This document shows, piece by piece, positions 52,805 to 61,288 of a stretch of DNA of 64,000 nucleotides. Made by a program: the position numbers and the translations under genes. Numbering within the stretch: position 1 is the stretch's first letter; every line of letters starts with the position of its first letter. This DNA is from Kitasatospora cineracea (lineage in GTDB: Bacteria > Actinomycetota > Actinomycetes > Streptomycetales > Streptomycetaceae): positions 1,116,001 to 1,180,000 of the forward strand of contig NZ_RJVJ01000001.1 of the NCBI RefSeq assembly GCF_003751605.1. Direction: 5' to 3'. The notes below the pieces were generated by a model. It worked only from the letters and a program-made list of their open reading frames with translations. It searched no databases and was not told the DNA's origin.

Positions 52805-52826
52805 GACTAAGGTCAAATAAGATGAC
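52805..52826 (+). promoter_or_regulatory. Operator-like site D
   Basis: GACTAAGGTCAA, seven bases, GAC. The core departs from the palindrome at two positions but keeps the GACTxxxGTCAA-N7-GAC frame. It lies 71-92 bases upstream of the 194-aa gene. Confidence 0.55.
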
Positions 52827-53009
52827 ACCAGTAACTTTAGGTTCGGGATGGTCGCTCAACACGACCACCCCGAGCCCGAGTTGGTCGCCCCGGCCCGCAG
52901 CCCACTCCGGGCGGAGCCGCCCGGCTGCACGCACCGGAGAGCCGCGCCCCTTGCCCGCCGGCCCCGCCCCGGCCCTTCCGCCCTCGCCGCCGAGAAGGCT
53001 GCTCCCGGC

Positions 53010-53840
53010 TCAGCGCGTGACGGGCCGCTCCCAGAGAGCCGCCCAGGTGAGCGGCCCGATCTCGCCGTCGTCGGCCAGCGGCCAGCCGTTCGCGCTGGAG
53101 TCCCGCTGGAAGCCGACAACCGTGGCCCGCGTGCGCTCCCCGTACCAGCCGTCCGCACCGTCGGGGCCCACACTCCAGGTGCGCTCGATCAGCCGCTCCT
53201 GCGCCCTCTGCACGTCGGGTCCGTGCATCATCGGCTGGGCGAGCCGCAAGACGCGGCCCGGGAAGGTCGGAGCGGACGACGAGCCGGACGGCGGCACAGG
53301 GGCCGGGGCGGGGGCCGGGCCGGATCCGCCGGGGCGGGGCGCACCGCGCTGTACCCAGGCGTACAGCTCCTCCCCCGGACAGGTGGTGGCGTAGCCGTCG
53401 CGGTGGCCGCGCACCTCGCCGCCGGCGCCGCCCTGCGCCCGGCAGTACTCGATGGCGTCGACCAGGCCGTTGAGCATCTCGCTGGTCGGCGAGGTGATGC
53501 CGGAGGTGCCGACCATCGCGCAGACCGCGTAGTGGCCGGCATTGAGCGTCGGGTTGCCGTTCGCGCCGTTCTTCACGTTCAGACCGCGGCCCTCGTGCAC
53601 GTAGCCGTGCGGGCACACGACGAAGGAGTACGCGATGTCGATCCAGTCCTCCTTCGGATCGTTGAGGTGCGCGCGCTGGATGTCGCGGACGTGGCCAGCA
53701 CACCGGCCGTGGTCGCCAGCCAGCGACCCCGGTACGGCCGAGCCCTCGTAGTGGATCTTGACGCCCTTGGTGGAGCTGATGCGGGTGTAGGAGCCGGTGG
53801 GCGCGGCCGCGCCCCACGCGGAGCGGGAGACGAGCTTCAT
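53010..53840 (-). CDS. N-acetylmuramoyl-L-alanine amidase endolysin (PGRP + peptidoglycan-binding)
   Basis: The 276-aa protein has a PGRP/amidase_2 domain (LVSRSAWGAAAP, a His/Tyr strand KIHYEG, AYSFVVCPHGYVHEGRG, GHRDGYATTCPGEELYAW) and a C-terminal peptidoglycan-binding repeat (DVQRAQERLI, DGWYGERTRATVVGFQ, GEIGPLTWAALW) joined by a Pro/Gly linker. No signal peptide is seen, which fits a phage endolysin better than a secreted amidase. It supports the prophage reading of this region. Confidence 0.85.
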   Translation of the reverse strand: MKLVSRSAWGAAAPTGSYTRISSTKGVKIHYEGSAVPGSLAGDHGRCAGHVRDIQRAHLNDPKEDWIDIAYSFVVCPHGYVHEGRGLNVKNGANGNPTLNAGHYAVCAMVGTSGITSPTSEMLNGLVDAIEYCRAQGGAGGEVRGHRDGYATTCPGEELYAWVQRGAPRPGGSGPAPAPAPVPPSGSSSAPTFPGRVLRLAQPMMHGPDVQRAQERLIERTWSVGPDGADGWYGERTRATVVGFQRDSSANGWPLADDGEIGPLTWAALWERPVTR

Positions 53841-53953
53841 CGGCTCGCCTCCCGCGTGCGGTCGGCCCAGGTGGTGTTCGGCACGGGTTCCTCCCCTGGT
53901 GGGTTGGTCGGGTGCCGGGACGCTAGGCCGGGCCAGTGGCTAACGTCGCGCCG

Positions 53954-54499
53954 TCACTCCTGGGCGATCTCCGTCAACACGCCGTCCTGGTAGCCGAATC
54001 GGCGCGCACGCAGCACCTTCCCGACAACGAAGACCGGGACCACCCCGCCATCGACAGCGGGCGTCAAGGCGGAGCCGTACTCGTCGCAGACGAGCAGGAC
54101 CCACTCGCTGGGCTTCTCGTCGGAGAACCCGACCGCGTGGGTCGCGTCGTGCTCCCGGCGGCGCTCGCTGGCCCGGCGGGCGTGGGGCCGGGCAATGTGC
54201 GGGCACAGCGTCAGGGCCGCCTCGGCGCACTCCTCGTGCATCGGCGGGTCGGAGTAGAAACCGGCCTCCGCCGCCTTCGGGCCGCCGAGGAACGCCACCG
54301 GGCCGATCAACGGCAGCGCACACAGCCCGCACCGGCCGCGGACCGCGAGCTCCATCGCCTTCGCGCCGTTGATGCTAATGAAGTCCACCTCGCCGTCCGG
54401 ATAGACGTTGACGGCGGGGATCGGCAAGCCGCGCCGCGGGTCGACGGGGCGGGTGGTCAGGCCGTACGGAAGCTGACTCAGATCGGGTCGGGTAGTCAT
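53954..54499 (-). CDS. Unrecognised 181-aa protein with a possible zinc knuckle
   Basis: The ATG at 54499 follows GGAGGA. A GRCGLCALPLIGP stretch and later His/Cys residues (MHEECAEAALTLCPHIARPH) form a C-x2-C...H-x3-C pattern that could bind zinc. It lies between the endolysin and the 374-aa gene. Similar short Cys-rich proteins occur in actinophages, but no function can be given. Confidence 0.6.
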   Translation of the reverse strand: MTTRPDLSQLPYGLTTRPVDPRRGLPIPAVNVYPDGEVDFISINGAKAMELAVRGRCGLCALPLIGPVAFLGGPKAAEAGFYSDPPMHEECAEAALTLCPHIARPHARRASERRREHDATHAVGFSDEKPSEWVLLVCDEYGSALTPAVDGGVVPVFVVGKVLRARRFGYQDGVLTEIAQE

Positions 54500-54742
54500 C
54501 GCGTCCTCCAGGGGGCCCCGTTCGCAGCGGGGCTCGGCAACAGGGCGTCCGCCCGCGCCGGCCACCGGGAGGGGTGCAGACGGCCCGTCACCCTTGTTCC
54601 CGGACGGCGCGGAGCGGGCGGCCCGGCACAGGACGGGCGCTGCCCCGCTCCCCCGGAGCCGACCCGGGAAGACGGGGTGCGGCGGCCCGGCGCGGGCGGA
54701 CCCCTCCAGCCTCCCCACCCGCGCCGAAGTCGGACAACACCC

Positions 54743-55867
54743 TTACCTGGCAGGGCGGATGATGCCTTCCGGTGCCTGCCCGTCGGTGTCCAGAAGGTCT
54801 TCCGACACCCAGTAGGGCTCGATGAGCTTGGAGTCGGAGAGGGTTTTCCCGGGCCCGTACCAGACCACCTTCATGTGGCCGCCGCGCTGGTGGGTGTACT
54901 GCCGCCACCCGCCTCTTCCTTCCGCGCCCCGCCCTTCGCGCCGGGCCGCCGCAGCCATGGCCGCGCCTTCCTGAGCCTGCGCCCGGACCGCCTTCAGACG
55001 CGGTCCGAGCCGCCAGCCCATCCGCAGGAAGTTCTCCGGCTTGCTCCAGCGCCGCTGCTTTCCGGGTTTGGCGCTCTTGCCGCGCCGGACGGGCGCGTTG
55101 GCGTCTTCCTTCGAGGCGGGCACCTGGATGTCGGCCTTCGACGAGCACAGGTAGACGGCGACCTGGAGCGCCCTCAGCACCACCTCCCGCTGCGCCGCCG
55201 TCGGCTCCTCGAAGCCGGCCTTGCGGGCGATGCGCTTCGCCACGTCTTCGGCAGTGAAGCGCACATCGCTGTCGACGGGGATCGACAGGTGCAGGAACTC
55301 CAGCTCCGGCATCGGGCTACCCGGCGGCAGAGGCAACGGCCCGCCATCGTCCGCCAGGGGCTCGGAGATCACCGTCACCCCGACCTCGTCCATCCGCGGG
55401 TCGCCGGTGTAGCACAGCAGCCTGTCGGGCCCGGTCCGCCCGCAGAACAGGATGGCCAGCAGCTTGCCCGGCCCGCCGTCGCCCAGGGACAGCTCCACCA
55501 CCGGCGGCTCGGCGAACACCACGATGGGGTTCGGGAACCGGCCCAGGTTGCGGAACAGCTGGCCGGGCAGGGTGCCGAGCTTGTACGTCGCCAGCTCTGC
55601 AGCCATGTCGGGGTGCATCGCTACCACGTTCTTCGCCCTCGCCCACAGCCGCCACAGCGCCGCGAGGGTATTGGAGGCCCGAACCTCCCGCGCGCTCAAC
55701 ACCTCGTGCGGGACGGCGCTGACCAGGACGCCGCCGTTGATCGCGTGGTCCGGCAGCGCTCCGAGGCCGATTGACTTCAACTCCCTGTCAGCTGTAGCAA
55801 GTTGAGCGACAACCTGTTCGGCGACGAGTGCGGCCGCCCGGCCGAGTTCAACGTCTTTGCTCGCCAT
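54743..55867 (-). CDS. Unrecognised 374-aa phage-like protein
   Basis: The ATG at 55867 follows AAGGGAG. The protein is soluble, with beta-rich middle (LLAILFCGRTGPDRLLCYTG, TVISEPLADDGGPLPLPPGS) and a basic Arg/Lys/Ala region near residue 270-330. No catalytic motif is recognised. Its place directly after the terminase-like gene suggests a phage or packaging-associated protein. Confidence 0.6.
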   Translation of the reverse strand: MASKDVELGRAAALVAEQVVAQLATADRELKSIGLGALPDHAINGGVLVSAVPHEVLSAREVRASNTLAALWRLWARAKNVVAMHPDMAAELATYKLGTLPGQLFRNLGRFPNPIVVFAEPPVVELSLGDGGPGKLLAILFCGRTGPDRLLCYTGDPRMDEVGVTVISEPLADDGGPLPLPPGSPMPELEFLHLSIPVDSDVRFTAEDVAKRIARKAGFEEPTAAQREVVLRALQVAVYLCSSKADIQVPASKEDANAPVRRGKSAKPGKQRRWSKPENFLRMGWRLGPRLKAVRAQAQEGAAMAAAARREGRGAEGRGGWRQYTHQRGGHMKVVWYGPGKTLSDSKLIEPYWVSEDLLDTDGQAPEGIIRPAR

Positions 55868-55974
55868 GCGAGTTGCTCCCTTAGCCCTGCGGGCCCCCTC
55901 CGGCCCGGCTGCGCCCACACTCGCCAAGAGCGAAAAGGAGGACAACAGCCTTATAGAGCAGGGAAGTTGGCGAA

Positions 55975-56604
55975 TCAGACGTCCAGGCCGTCCACCAGCT
56001 CGGCATCGACCACCTCGGCTTCTTCGGCCAACTCCGCCGCGAAGTCCTCGCGGATCTTCGACAGCCGCGCGGCGAGCCGGTCGACCGCATCCCCGCGGCC
56101 GGAGGCCTCGACCGGCAGCTCCCCGCCGCCCGCCGGCGCCAGCTCGATCCGGGCCTGCGCCGCCCGGCCGAACGTCTCCGGCGCGAGGCACGCCAGCAGG
56201 AACTGCGCCGCCCGCCAGTCCGGCTGCGCGAAATCCCGCTCCGTCTGCACCACTCGCTCGCCCGTCTCCGGGTCCCGCACCGTCCGCACCCGCTCCCGCA
56301 CCACCTGCCCGCCGGTCGCCGCCTTCCGCACCAGCAGCACCAACTGCGCCTTGCCCTCGCTACGCGCCCGCGTGAACCTGTCGCGGAACTCGCAGAACGG
56401 CTGCTCCACCGCGCGCGCCCGGTGCCCCGCCTCGCGCCGCCGCAACTCCTCCTCCGCGCGCTCCAGCCACCGGTACACGGTGCTCGGGTGGACGCCGGCC
56501 ATCGGTGCCGCATCGCTCACGGGCACCCCGGCGCGCACCGCGTCCAGGAGGCGCTTCTCCACCTCCGGGTCGAGGGCGGGACGACGACCGCGACGGCTGC
56601 TCAC
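55975..56604 (-). CDS. Terminase small-subunit-like protein
   Basis: The 209-aa protein has an N-terminal helix-turn-helix (RLLDAVRAGVPVSDAAPMAG, VHPSTVYRWLERAE), a central helical region (CEFRDRFTRARSEGKAQLVL) and a segment AQFLLACLAPETFGRAAQ, the pattern of phage terminase small subunits. A GTG start at 56604 lacks a clear ribosome site. The large subunit is not visible. A structured, less GC-rich region lies directly upstream, as expected if it binds a packaging site. Confidence 0.6.
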   Translation of the reverse strand: MSSRRGRRPALDPEVEKRLLDAVRAGVPVSDAAPMAGVHPSTVYRWLERAEEELRRREAGHRARAVEQPFCEFRDRFTRARSEGKAQLVLLVRKAATGGQVVRERVRTVRDPETGERVVQTERDFAQPDWRAAQFLLACLAPETFGRAAQARIELAPAGGGELPVEASGRGDAVDRLAARLSKIREDFAAELAEEAEVVDAELVDGLDV

Positions 56605-56687
56605 CGGGCGACGGTACGTGAGACCCCAGGTCAACGGCGCTTCGAGGGGCGCGCAGGAATGCACCCATGAGCCAGGCTTCGACAGAA

Positions 56688-56916
56688 AGAAGCACACCAC
56701 ATTGATGCTGCACCAATTCACTCTTTTGGCCCATATGAATGCATCCGCCGGAGCCAAATCAGGGGCGCGAGTCCGGATCACCCCGCAGGTCGTCCCGCCG
56801 AATCGGATCAATTCACATGTCTAATACACTCAAGTTTTTCAAGGAAGAAGCAAACCACATTTGAGGTTTGCGCCTTCACTCTTTTGGCTCAGCGAATCCC
56901 ATGAGGCCGATTCGCT
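56688..56916. repeat. Structured AT-richer block: direct repeats and inverted repeats
   Basis: Two ~45-bp direct repeats (AGAAGCAMACCACATT ... TTCACTCTTTTGGCYCA) start at 56688 and 56846. The second contains a 7-bp hairpin, GCAAACC/GGTTTGC. A perfect inverted repeat AGCGAATC/GATTCGCT follows at 56891-56916 with a 10-base centre. The whole 56605-57272 stretch has no supported gene and is less GC-rich than the surroundings. A packaging, replication or control site is likely. Confidence 0.6.
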
Positions 56917-57272
56917 CCAATTCATCTAATCACAATGGCTTTGACCGGCCAGGTTCCGTTAGATCACCGGACCACCCGACCGCCGACCACGAGTAGCGGT
57001 AGCTCCGGGAGTCAGCACCAGGGACAGCAGCTCGATAGCGCGGCAACCCCACCCCAACGGCACCGCCCAGACCTGACGAGCAGAGCTTTCGATAAACCAA
57101 GTCTAGAGAAGCGCAGCCCTGCCAGCTGGAACGATTCGTGTGCGACGCTCATAATTTGGCGAGGGCAACAGCCAAGACCTACCATCATGTGCGGAGCGGG
57201 TCGCCCTTTGCAGAGGGCGACCCGCGTGTTCCGCAATTCCCTCAGTGCAACGAAGAGAAGAGGAACGAACCC

Positions 57273-57464
57273 ATGATGACACAGCCTCCGGGCCCCACGC
57301 CGAGTCCGTCCTTCGGCGACCGCCCGGTTACCTGGCAGGACCTCGCGGCCGTCGCCCACGGGGCCCTGACCGCATGGGCGCTGCACCCGCAGGCCGGGTG
57401 GCTCGCGGCCGGCCTCGTCGGTTTCACCAGCCCGGCCGGGTGGGCGCTGATCCGCCGCCGATGA
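57273..57464 (+). CDS. Small 63-aa membrane-associated protein
   Basis: The start is one of two adjacent ATG codons (57273 or 57276) after AGAGGAACG. The first ~20 residues are Pro-rich, then AVAHGALTAWALHPQAGWLA followed by AGLVGF gives one hydrophobic segment. It is convergent with the 155-aa gene, with large palindromes between them. Confidence 0.55.
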   Translation: MMTQPPGPTPSPSFGDRPVTWQDLAAVAHGALTAWALHPQAGWLAAGLVGFTSPAGWALIRRR

Positions 57465-57537
57465 CCGGTAGGTCCAGGTACTCACGTGAGTAGGTGGGTC
57501 GCCACCCCATTACGTGAGGCGGTGGCAGCTGCGCCCC

Positions 57538-57627
57538 GGACCACCTAGGAACGGTTCCTAGGTGGTCCAACGCCCCGGGGCGGGGGCACCGTCAGATTCT
57601 GACGGTGCCCCCGCCCCGGGGCGTTGG
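57538..57627. terminator. Two adjoining perfect palindromes
   Basis: The first has 15-bp arms (GGACCACCTAGGAAC and its complement) around one base, 57538-57568. The second has 30-bp perfect arms, beginning CCAACGCCCCGGGG, around a single T, 57567-57627. They share two bases. They lie between convergent genes and would form very strong hairpins in either direction. Confidence 0.85.
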
Positions 57628-57639
57628 TGCTGGGTGGGG

Positions 57640-58107
57640 CTACTCCCAGCCGAGGCTGTAGACCAGGTCGTCGTAGGCGTCGCCGGTCATGCCGCCGGGC
57701 ACGCCGGGGAGCACGACCACCTTCACGCTGACGCCGGAGTCCTCGTTGACCAGGTTGCCGAACTTCGGCTCCGCGATGGCGGCCTGGAGAGGACCGTCGC
57801 CGCTCTCCCAGATCGTGACGGGCAGCGCGTGGTCGGGCAGGTCCGCGATCACCCGAGTCATCAGCGAGACCGTCATGACCTGGGGGTCGTCCGGGTCGAC
57901 CTGCGGCAGGCCGATGACCGGCACACGGTGGCCGGACTCGCTGAGCACGTGGGCCTTCACGGCCCAGCCGAGGGCGAACGTGCCCTCTTCGGCGTCGGGG
58001 CGCTGGGCGACGACCAGCATGTCGTCCGGTGCCATGTGCAGCTGCGCCTTGAGGTCGCCGATCGTGATCGCGTCGGCGGGCAGGTCTCGGGGAACCCTGG
58101 TGAGCAT
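57640..58107 (-). CDS. Unrecognised 155-aa protein
   Basis: The protein begins MLTRVPRDLPADAITIGDLK and has a PVTIWESGDGPLQAAIAEP segment and an acidic C-terminus. There are no membrane segments. Its stop is just before the large palindromes, and its upstream hairpin separates it from folE. It may belong to the element's control or modification functions, but nothing in the sequence shows which. Confidence 0.6.
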   Translation of the reverse strand: MLTRVPRDLPADAITIGDLKAQLHMAPDDMLVVAQRPDAEEGTFALGWAVKAHVLSESGHRVPVIGLPQVDPDDPQVMTVSLMTRVIADLPDHALPVTIWESGDGPLQAAIAEPKFGNLVNEDSGVSVKVVVLPGVPGGMTGDAYDDLVYSLGWE

Positions 58108-58126
58108 TGATGTCTCCTTCGTCAGG

Positions 58127-58149
58127 GGCCGGGGTTCGCGGCCCCGGCC
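58127..58149. terminator. Hairpin between folE and the 155-aa gene
   Basis: A perfect 8-bp stem GGCCGGGG / CCCCGGCC with a 7-base loop lies downstream of the folE stop, marking the end of the deazaguanine operon. Confidence 0.6.
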
Positions 58150-58205
58150 TGGCGCTCCTATCCTCCCGCCGGACAGGCCAGCTTGGGAACAACTCCCCTG
58201 CTGCG

Positions 58206-58799
58206 TCAGGGAGATGGGGGCATGAGGGCGAGGACTTCCGCGCGGTGTGCCGGGTCGGCGTGGAGGGCACCGGTCAGGTGGGTGGTGACCATCGCGGCAC
58301 CGTGGGCGCGTGCCCCGCGCAGGGTCATGCAGGCGTGGACGGAGCGGATCAGGCAGGCCGCGCCCTGGACGTCGAGGTGGGCCCCGAGCGCTTCCACGAC
58401 CTGCTCGCCGAGGCGTTCCTGCACCTGCGGGCGGGCGGCGAACTCCTGCAGGAGCCGGGCCAGCTTCGACAGGCCGACGATCCGGGCGCCGGGCACCGGC
58501 AGGTAGGCGACAGCGGCCCGGCCGGTGAACGGCAGCCCGTGGTGCTCGCAGAGCGCGGTGAACGGCACGTCCACCGCGGCGATCAGGCCAGCCCGCTGCC
58601 CCTCCGGGGGGAAGGTGACGGCCAGGTGCCGGGTCGGGTCGAGGTGCTGGCCCGCGGTCAGTTCGGCGAGCGCCTTCGCCACCCGGGCCGGGGTGGCGGC
58701 GGTGGACTCGGTGTCGCAGGGGATGCCGAGCGCGGCGAACAGGCCGGCGGCGTGCTCGGCCGCGCGGGCGAGGTCGATGGTGTTGTCGGTGCTGGTCAT
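58206..58799 (-). CDS. folE: GTP cyclohydrolase I (7-deazaguanine pathway)
   Basis: The 197-aa enzyme converts GTP to dihydroneopterin triphosphate, the entry step to preQ0. It has the active-site motifs FTALCEHHGLPFTGRAAVAY and GLSKLARLLQEFAARPQVQE. The ATG at 58799 overlaps the queE stop by four bases. Its place in an operon with QueD, QueE and DpdA-like genes points to DNA modification, not folate synthesis. Confidence 0.92.
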   Translation of the reverse strand: MTSTDNTIDLARAAEHAAGLFAALGIPCDTESTAATPARVAKALAELTAGQHLDPTRHLAVTFPPEGQRAGLIAAVDVPFTALCEHHGLPFTGRAAVAYLPVPGARIVGLSKLARLLQEFAARPQVQERLGEQVVEALGAHLDVQGAACLIRSVHACMTLRGARAHGAAMVTTHLTGALHADPAHRAEVLALMPPSP

Positions 58800-59527
58800 C
58801 GTTCGCGTTCTCCAGGCCACAGCAGGACGTGCTGCCGCAGGGTCAGGTTCCAGTGCCGCCCGATGACGTCCTCGGCCAGCGCGCGGCCGACGGCGATGGT
58901 CTGCTCGGGGGTGACGCCTTCGGGCATCACCCAGGTCGCGTGCGGCGGGATGCGGAAGCGGTCGGTCAGGGCGGCGATTTCCTCGAGGTCGTCGCTGCTC
59001 GCGGCGACGAACTTGAACCGGGCGCGGCCCGTGCTGGCGAGGGCGGTGAACGCCTCCAGGGCCTCGGGCTTGATCCGCCGGTCCTGCGGCATGCCGGAGT
59101 TGGCCAGCTTCGGGCTGACGTTGAAGACCAGGCGCGGCACGCCGAGGGTGACGGGCTGCGGCGCGAGGGTGCCGTTGGTCTCGATCTCGACGCGGCGGGT
59201 GGTGTGCCGCAGGACGGCCATCAGCGAGCGCCAGGCGTCGGTGCTCTGGTGCAGCAGCGGCTCGCCGCCGGTGATGACGACCAGGGCGTGCGGGTGCTCG
59301 GCGGTGGTCTCCGCGAGGTCGACCACCGGCACGCGGCGGATCTCCTCGCGCAGGTCGAACCGCTTGCCGTCCCAGGTGTACGGGGTGTCGCACCAGGTGC
59401 AGGCGAGGTTGCAGGCGCCGAGGCGGATGAACAGGGCGTTCTGGCCGACGCTGGGGCCTTCGCCCTGGATGGTGGGGCCGAAGACCTCGGCGACGGGCAG
59501 GCTGGCCGGGGCGACGAGGGCGCTCAC
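58796..59527 (-). CDS. queE: 7-carboxy-7-deazaguanine synthase
   Basis: The 243-aa radical SAM enzyme has the cluster motif CNLACTWC preceded by VFGPTIQGEGPSVGQNALFI, and VVITGGEPLLH. It turns 6-carboxytetrahydropterin into 7-carboxy-7-deazaguanine. It overlaps queD and folE by four bases each, starting with GTG at 59527. Confidence 0.92.
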   Translation of the reverse strand: MSALVAPASLPVAEVFGPTIQGEGPSVGQNALFIRLGACNLACTWCDTPYTWDGKRFDLREEIRRVPVVDLAETTAEHPHALVVITGGEPLLHQSTDAWRSLMAVLRHTTRRVEIETNGTLAPQPVTLGVPRLVFNVSPKLANSGMPQDRRIKPEALEAFTALASTGRARFKFVAASSDDLEEIAALTDRFRIPPHATWVMPEGVTPEQTIAVGRALAEDVIGRHWNLTLRQHVLLWPGERER

Positions 59528-59997
59528 GCGGTCACCACCCAGGCGGCGGCGTTGACGGCCGTCTCGGCGACGCGGACGTGGGAGACGTACGCGCCCGCGG
59601 CGCGCGGCAGGGTGCGCAGGGCCTCGGCGGCGACGCGGGAGAGCAGTTCGGCGACGGCCTCCACGCTCGGCCACTGAAGGCCCGCGGCGTGCTGCTCCTG
59701 CTCGGTGGGGTCGTCGGCGCCGAACCGGAACAGCTTGCTGCCCTGCCCGGCGAGGACCGGGGCGAGCGGGTCGTTGGCGCCGAGCATCGCGCCGTGGTCG
59801 AGGAAGGTGTCGATCCACTCGCGCAGGGCCCGCTTGAACGCGCCGAACTCCACGACGGTGCCCGCGGCGAGCACCGGTGCGGTGACGGTGATCTCGGCCC
59901 ACCAGGAGTGGCCGTGCAGGTTCTCGCACTTCCCGGACAGGTGTGGCAGGCGGTGGGCGGTCTCGAAGTTGTGCCGGACGGTCACGGTGTGGGTCAC
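59524..59997 (-). CDS. queD: 6-carboxytetrahydropterin synthase
   Basis: The 157-aa T-fold protein has the zinc His set and catalytic Cys: HNFETAHRLPHLSGKCENLH, then GHSWWAEI. It converts dihydroneopterin triphosphate to 6-carboxytetrahydropterin. A GTG at 59997 overlaps the preceding small gene by four bases. QueC, which would finish preQ0, is not in the window. Confidence 0.92.
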   Translation of the reverse strand: MTHTVTVRHNFETAHRLPHLSGKCENLHGHSWWAEITVTAPVLAAGTVVEFGAFKRALREWIDTFLDHGAMLGANDPLAPVLAGQGSKLFRFGADDPTEQEQHAAGLQWPSVEAVAELLSRVAAEALRTLPRAAGAYVSHVRVAETAVNAAAWVVTA

Positions 59998-60353
59998 GGC
60001 CGCTCGCCCTCCTGCAGCAGGGTGACGATCGCCCCGGCTTCGCCGTCCTCGGAGACGCCGACCTTGTTGACCCGCAGGCCCTTCGCCAGCAGGTAGTCCG
60101 CGAGGGTCCACGCCAGGGTCTCGCAGGACGCCGGTCCGCATTCGCGGTCGCCGGTCCCCCACCAGCTGCGGATCTCGTCGGCCAGGTCGTGGAACTCGGT
60201 GTCGCGGTCGTCGTGGACGACGTCGACGCTCGCCCTGATGTGGAACAGGTGGCGGTGCCGGGCCCGCAGGTAGGAGCGGTGGTCGGGGGCTGCCGGCCAG
60301 TGGTGGAATCCGGGCAGGCGGACTTCCGCCCAGACCTCGGTGGTGGACTTCAC
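59994..60353 (-). CDS. 119-aa protein of the deazaguanine operon
   Basis: The protein starts with GTG at 60353 and overlaps neighbours on both sides by four bases. It has a clustered RARHRHLFHIRASVDVVHDD region and a helix around SCETLAWTLADYLLAKGL. Size and pattern recall a T-fold (QueD-like) subunit, but a full QueD signature is missing. Its strict co-operon position suggests a partner of the DpdA-like or QueD enzymes. Confidence 0.65.
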   Translation of the reverse strand: MKSTTEVWAEVRLPGFHHWPAAPDHRSYLRARHRHLFHIRASVDVVHDDRDTEFHDLADEIRSWWGTGDRECGPASCETLAWTLADYLLAKGLRVNKVGVSEDGEAGAIVTLLQEGERP

Positions 60354-61288
60354 GGGAGCGGGTTCTCCGTTTCGGTGACAGGGGGGTAGGCGGGCTGCTG
60401 GAGCAGGCCGTCGCGGGTGGTGCGGGCGAGCCGCCACACGGTGGTGGTGGCCTCGACGGTCTGCGCGCACATCAGGCAGCAGGCGGTGCGGCCGCGTTCC
60501 GGGTGGGCGGGCTGGTCGAGGTCGTAGGCGAAGCCGCGGTCGACGACGCCGACCTTGCGCAGCAGCGCGGAGTCGATTCGCACGTCCGGCCAGCGCAGCG
60601 GCCCGAGCCAGGTCGAGGAGTCGCAGGAGTCCGGGGGGACGGCCAGGCACCACTCGTTGACGGTCAGCCCGAGCACGTGCACCCACAGGTCGGGGTAGCG
60701 GCGGTGGCGCTCCCACAGGGTGTGCAGCAGGCGCAGCCGGACGGGGGCCGGGGCCTGGACGACGTTGCCGAAGCAGATGCGGTCGTACTGCTGCGCGAGC
60801 TCATCGAAGTACTCCCAGCCGTCCACCAGCGGGTGGTAGACCGGGATCGGCGCGAGCCCTTCGCCCTCCAGCCGGGCACGGGTGCGGATCTTGTTGTCCC
60901 GGCCGCCCTGGTCCAGTTCGATGTAGCCCCACAGCCGGTCGCCGTGGCGCTGCACCAGCTCGACGTACCGGGCGTACAGGGCGTCGAAGCCGTCGATCTT
61001 CTCCGGCGGCAGGCGCAGGGCCTCGTCCATGGAGATGCCGGGGTGGTCGCGCTTGTACTGGTTGGTCAGCCAGAAGATCCCGGAGTCGAGCAGGACCCGG
61101 TGTCCGGCGTCCAGCAGCGCGGTGAGCTTGCGCTCGTGGCCGGCGGTCAGCAGGTCGTTGGTGGCCAGCAGCACGTGGTGCGGGTAGTGCTCGGAGTCGC
61201 CCGCGGCGAAGTACAGGTGCCGGTCGGCCGGGTCGAACGCGCCGCCGCCGGTCTTCTTCAGCACGGTGCCGCGCTGGGCGGGGCTCAC
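60350..61288 (-). CDS. DpdA-like 7-deazaguanine DNA transglycosylase (paralogue 1)
   Basis: The 312-aa protein has TGT/DpdA-like elements: RVLLDSGIFWLTNQYK, with a candidate catalytic Asp in LLDSG; LWGYIELDQGG; IPVYHPLVDGWEYFDELAQQ; WVHVLGLTVNEW. DpdA family enzymes swap guanine in DNA for a 7-deazaguanine. Phage DpdA operons also carry FolE, QueD and QueE, as here. It overlaps the second paralogue by four bases. The exact product base is unknown. Confidence 0.75.
   Translation of the reverse strand: MSPAQRGTVLKKTGGGAFDPADRHLYFAAGDSEHYPHHVLLATNDLLTAGHERKLTALLDAGHRVLLDSGIFWLTNQYKRDHPGISMDEALRLPPEKIDGFDALYARYVELVQRHGDRLWGYIELDQGGRDNKIRTRARLEGEGLAPIPVYHPLVDGWEYFDELAQQYDRICFGNVVQAPAPVRLRLLHTLWERHRRYPDLWVHVLGLTVNEWCLAVPPDSCDSSTWLGPLRWPDVRIDSALLRKVGVVDRGFAYDLDQPAHPERGRTACCLMCAQTVEATTTVWRLARTTRDGLLQQPAYPPVTETENPLP

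Noticed and set aside
58206..58799. FolE as a housekeeping folate gene
   Set aside because: It is co-operonic with QueD, QueE and DpdA-like genes and lacks folate-pathway neighbours.
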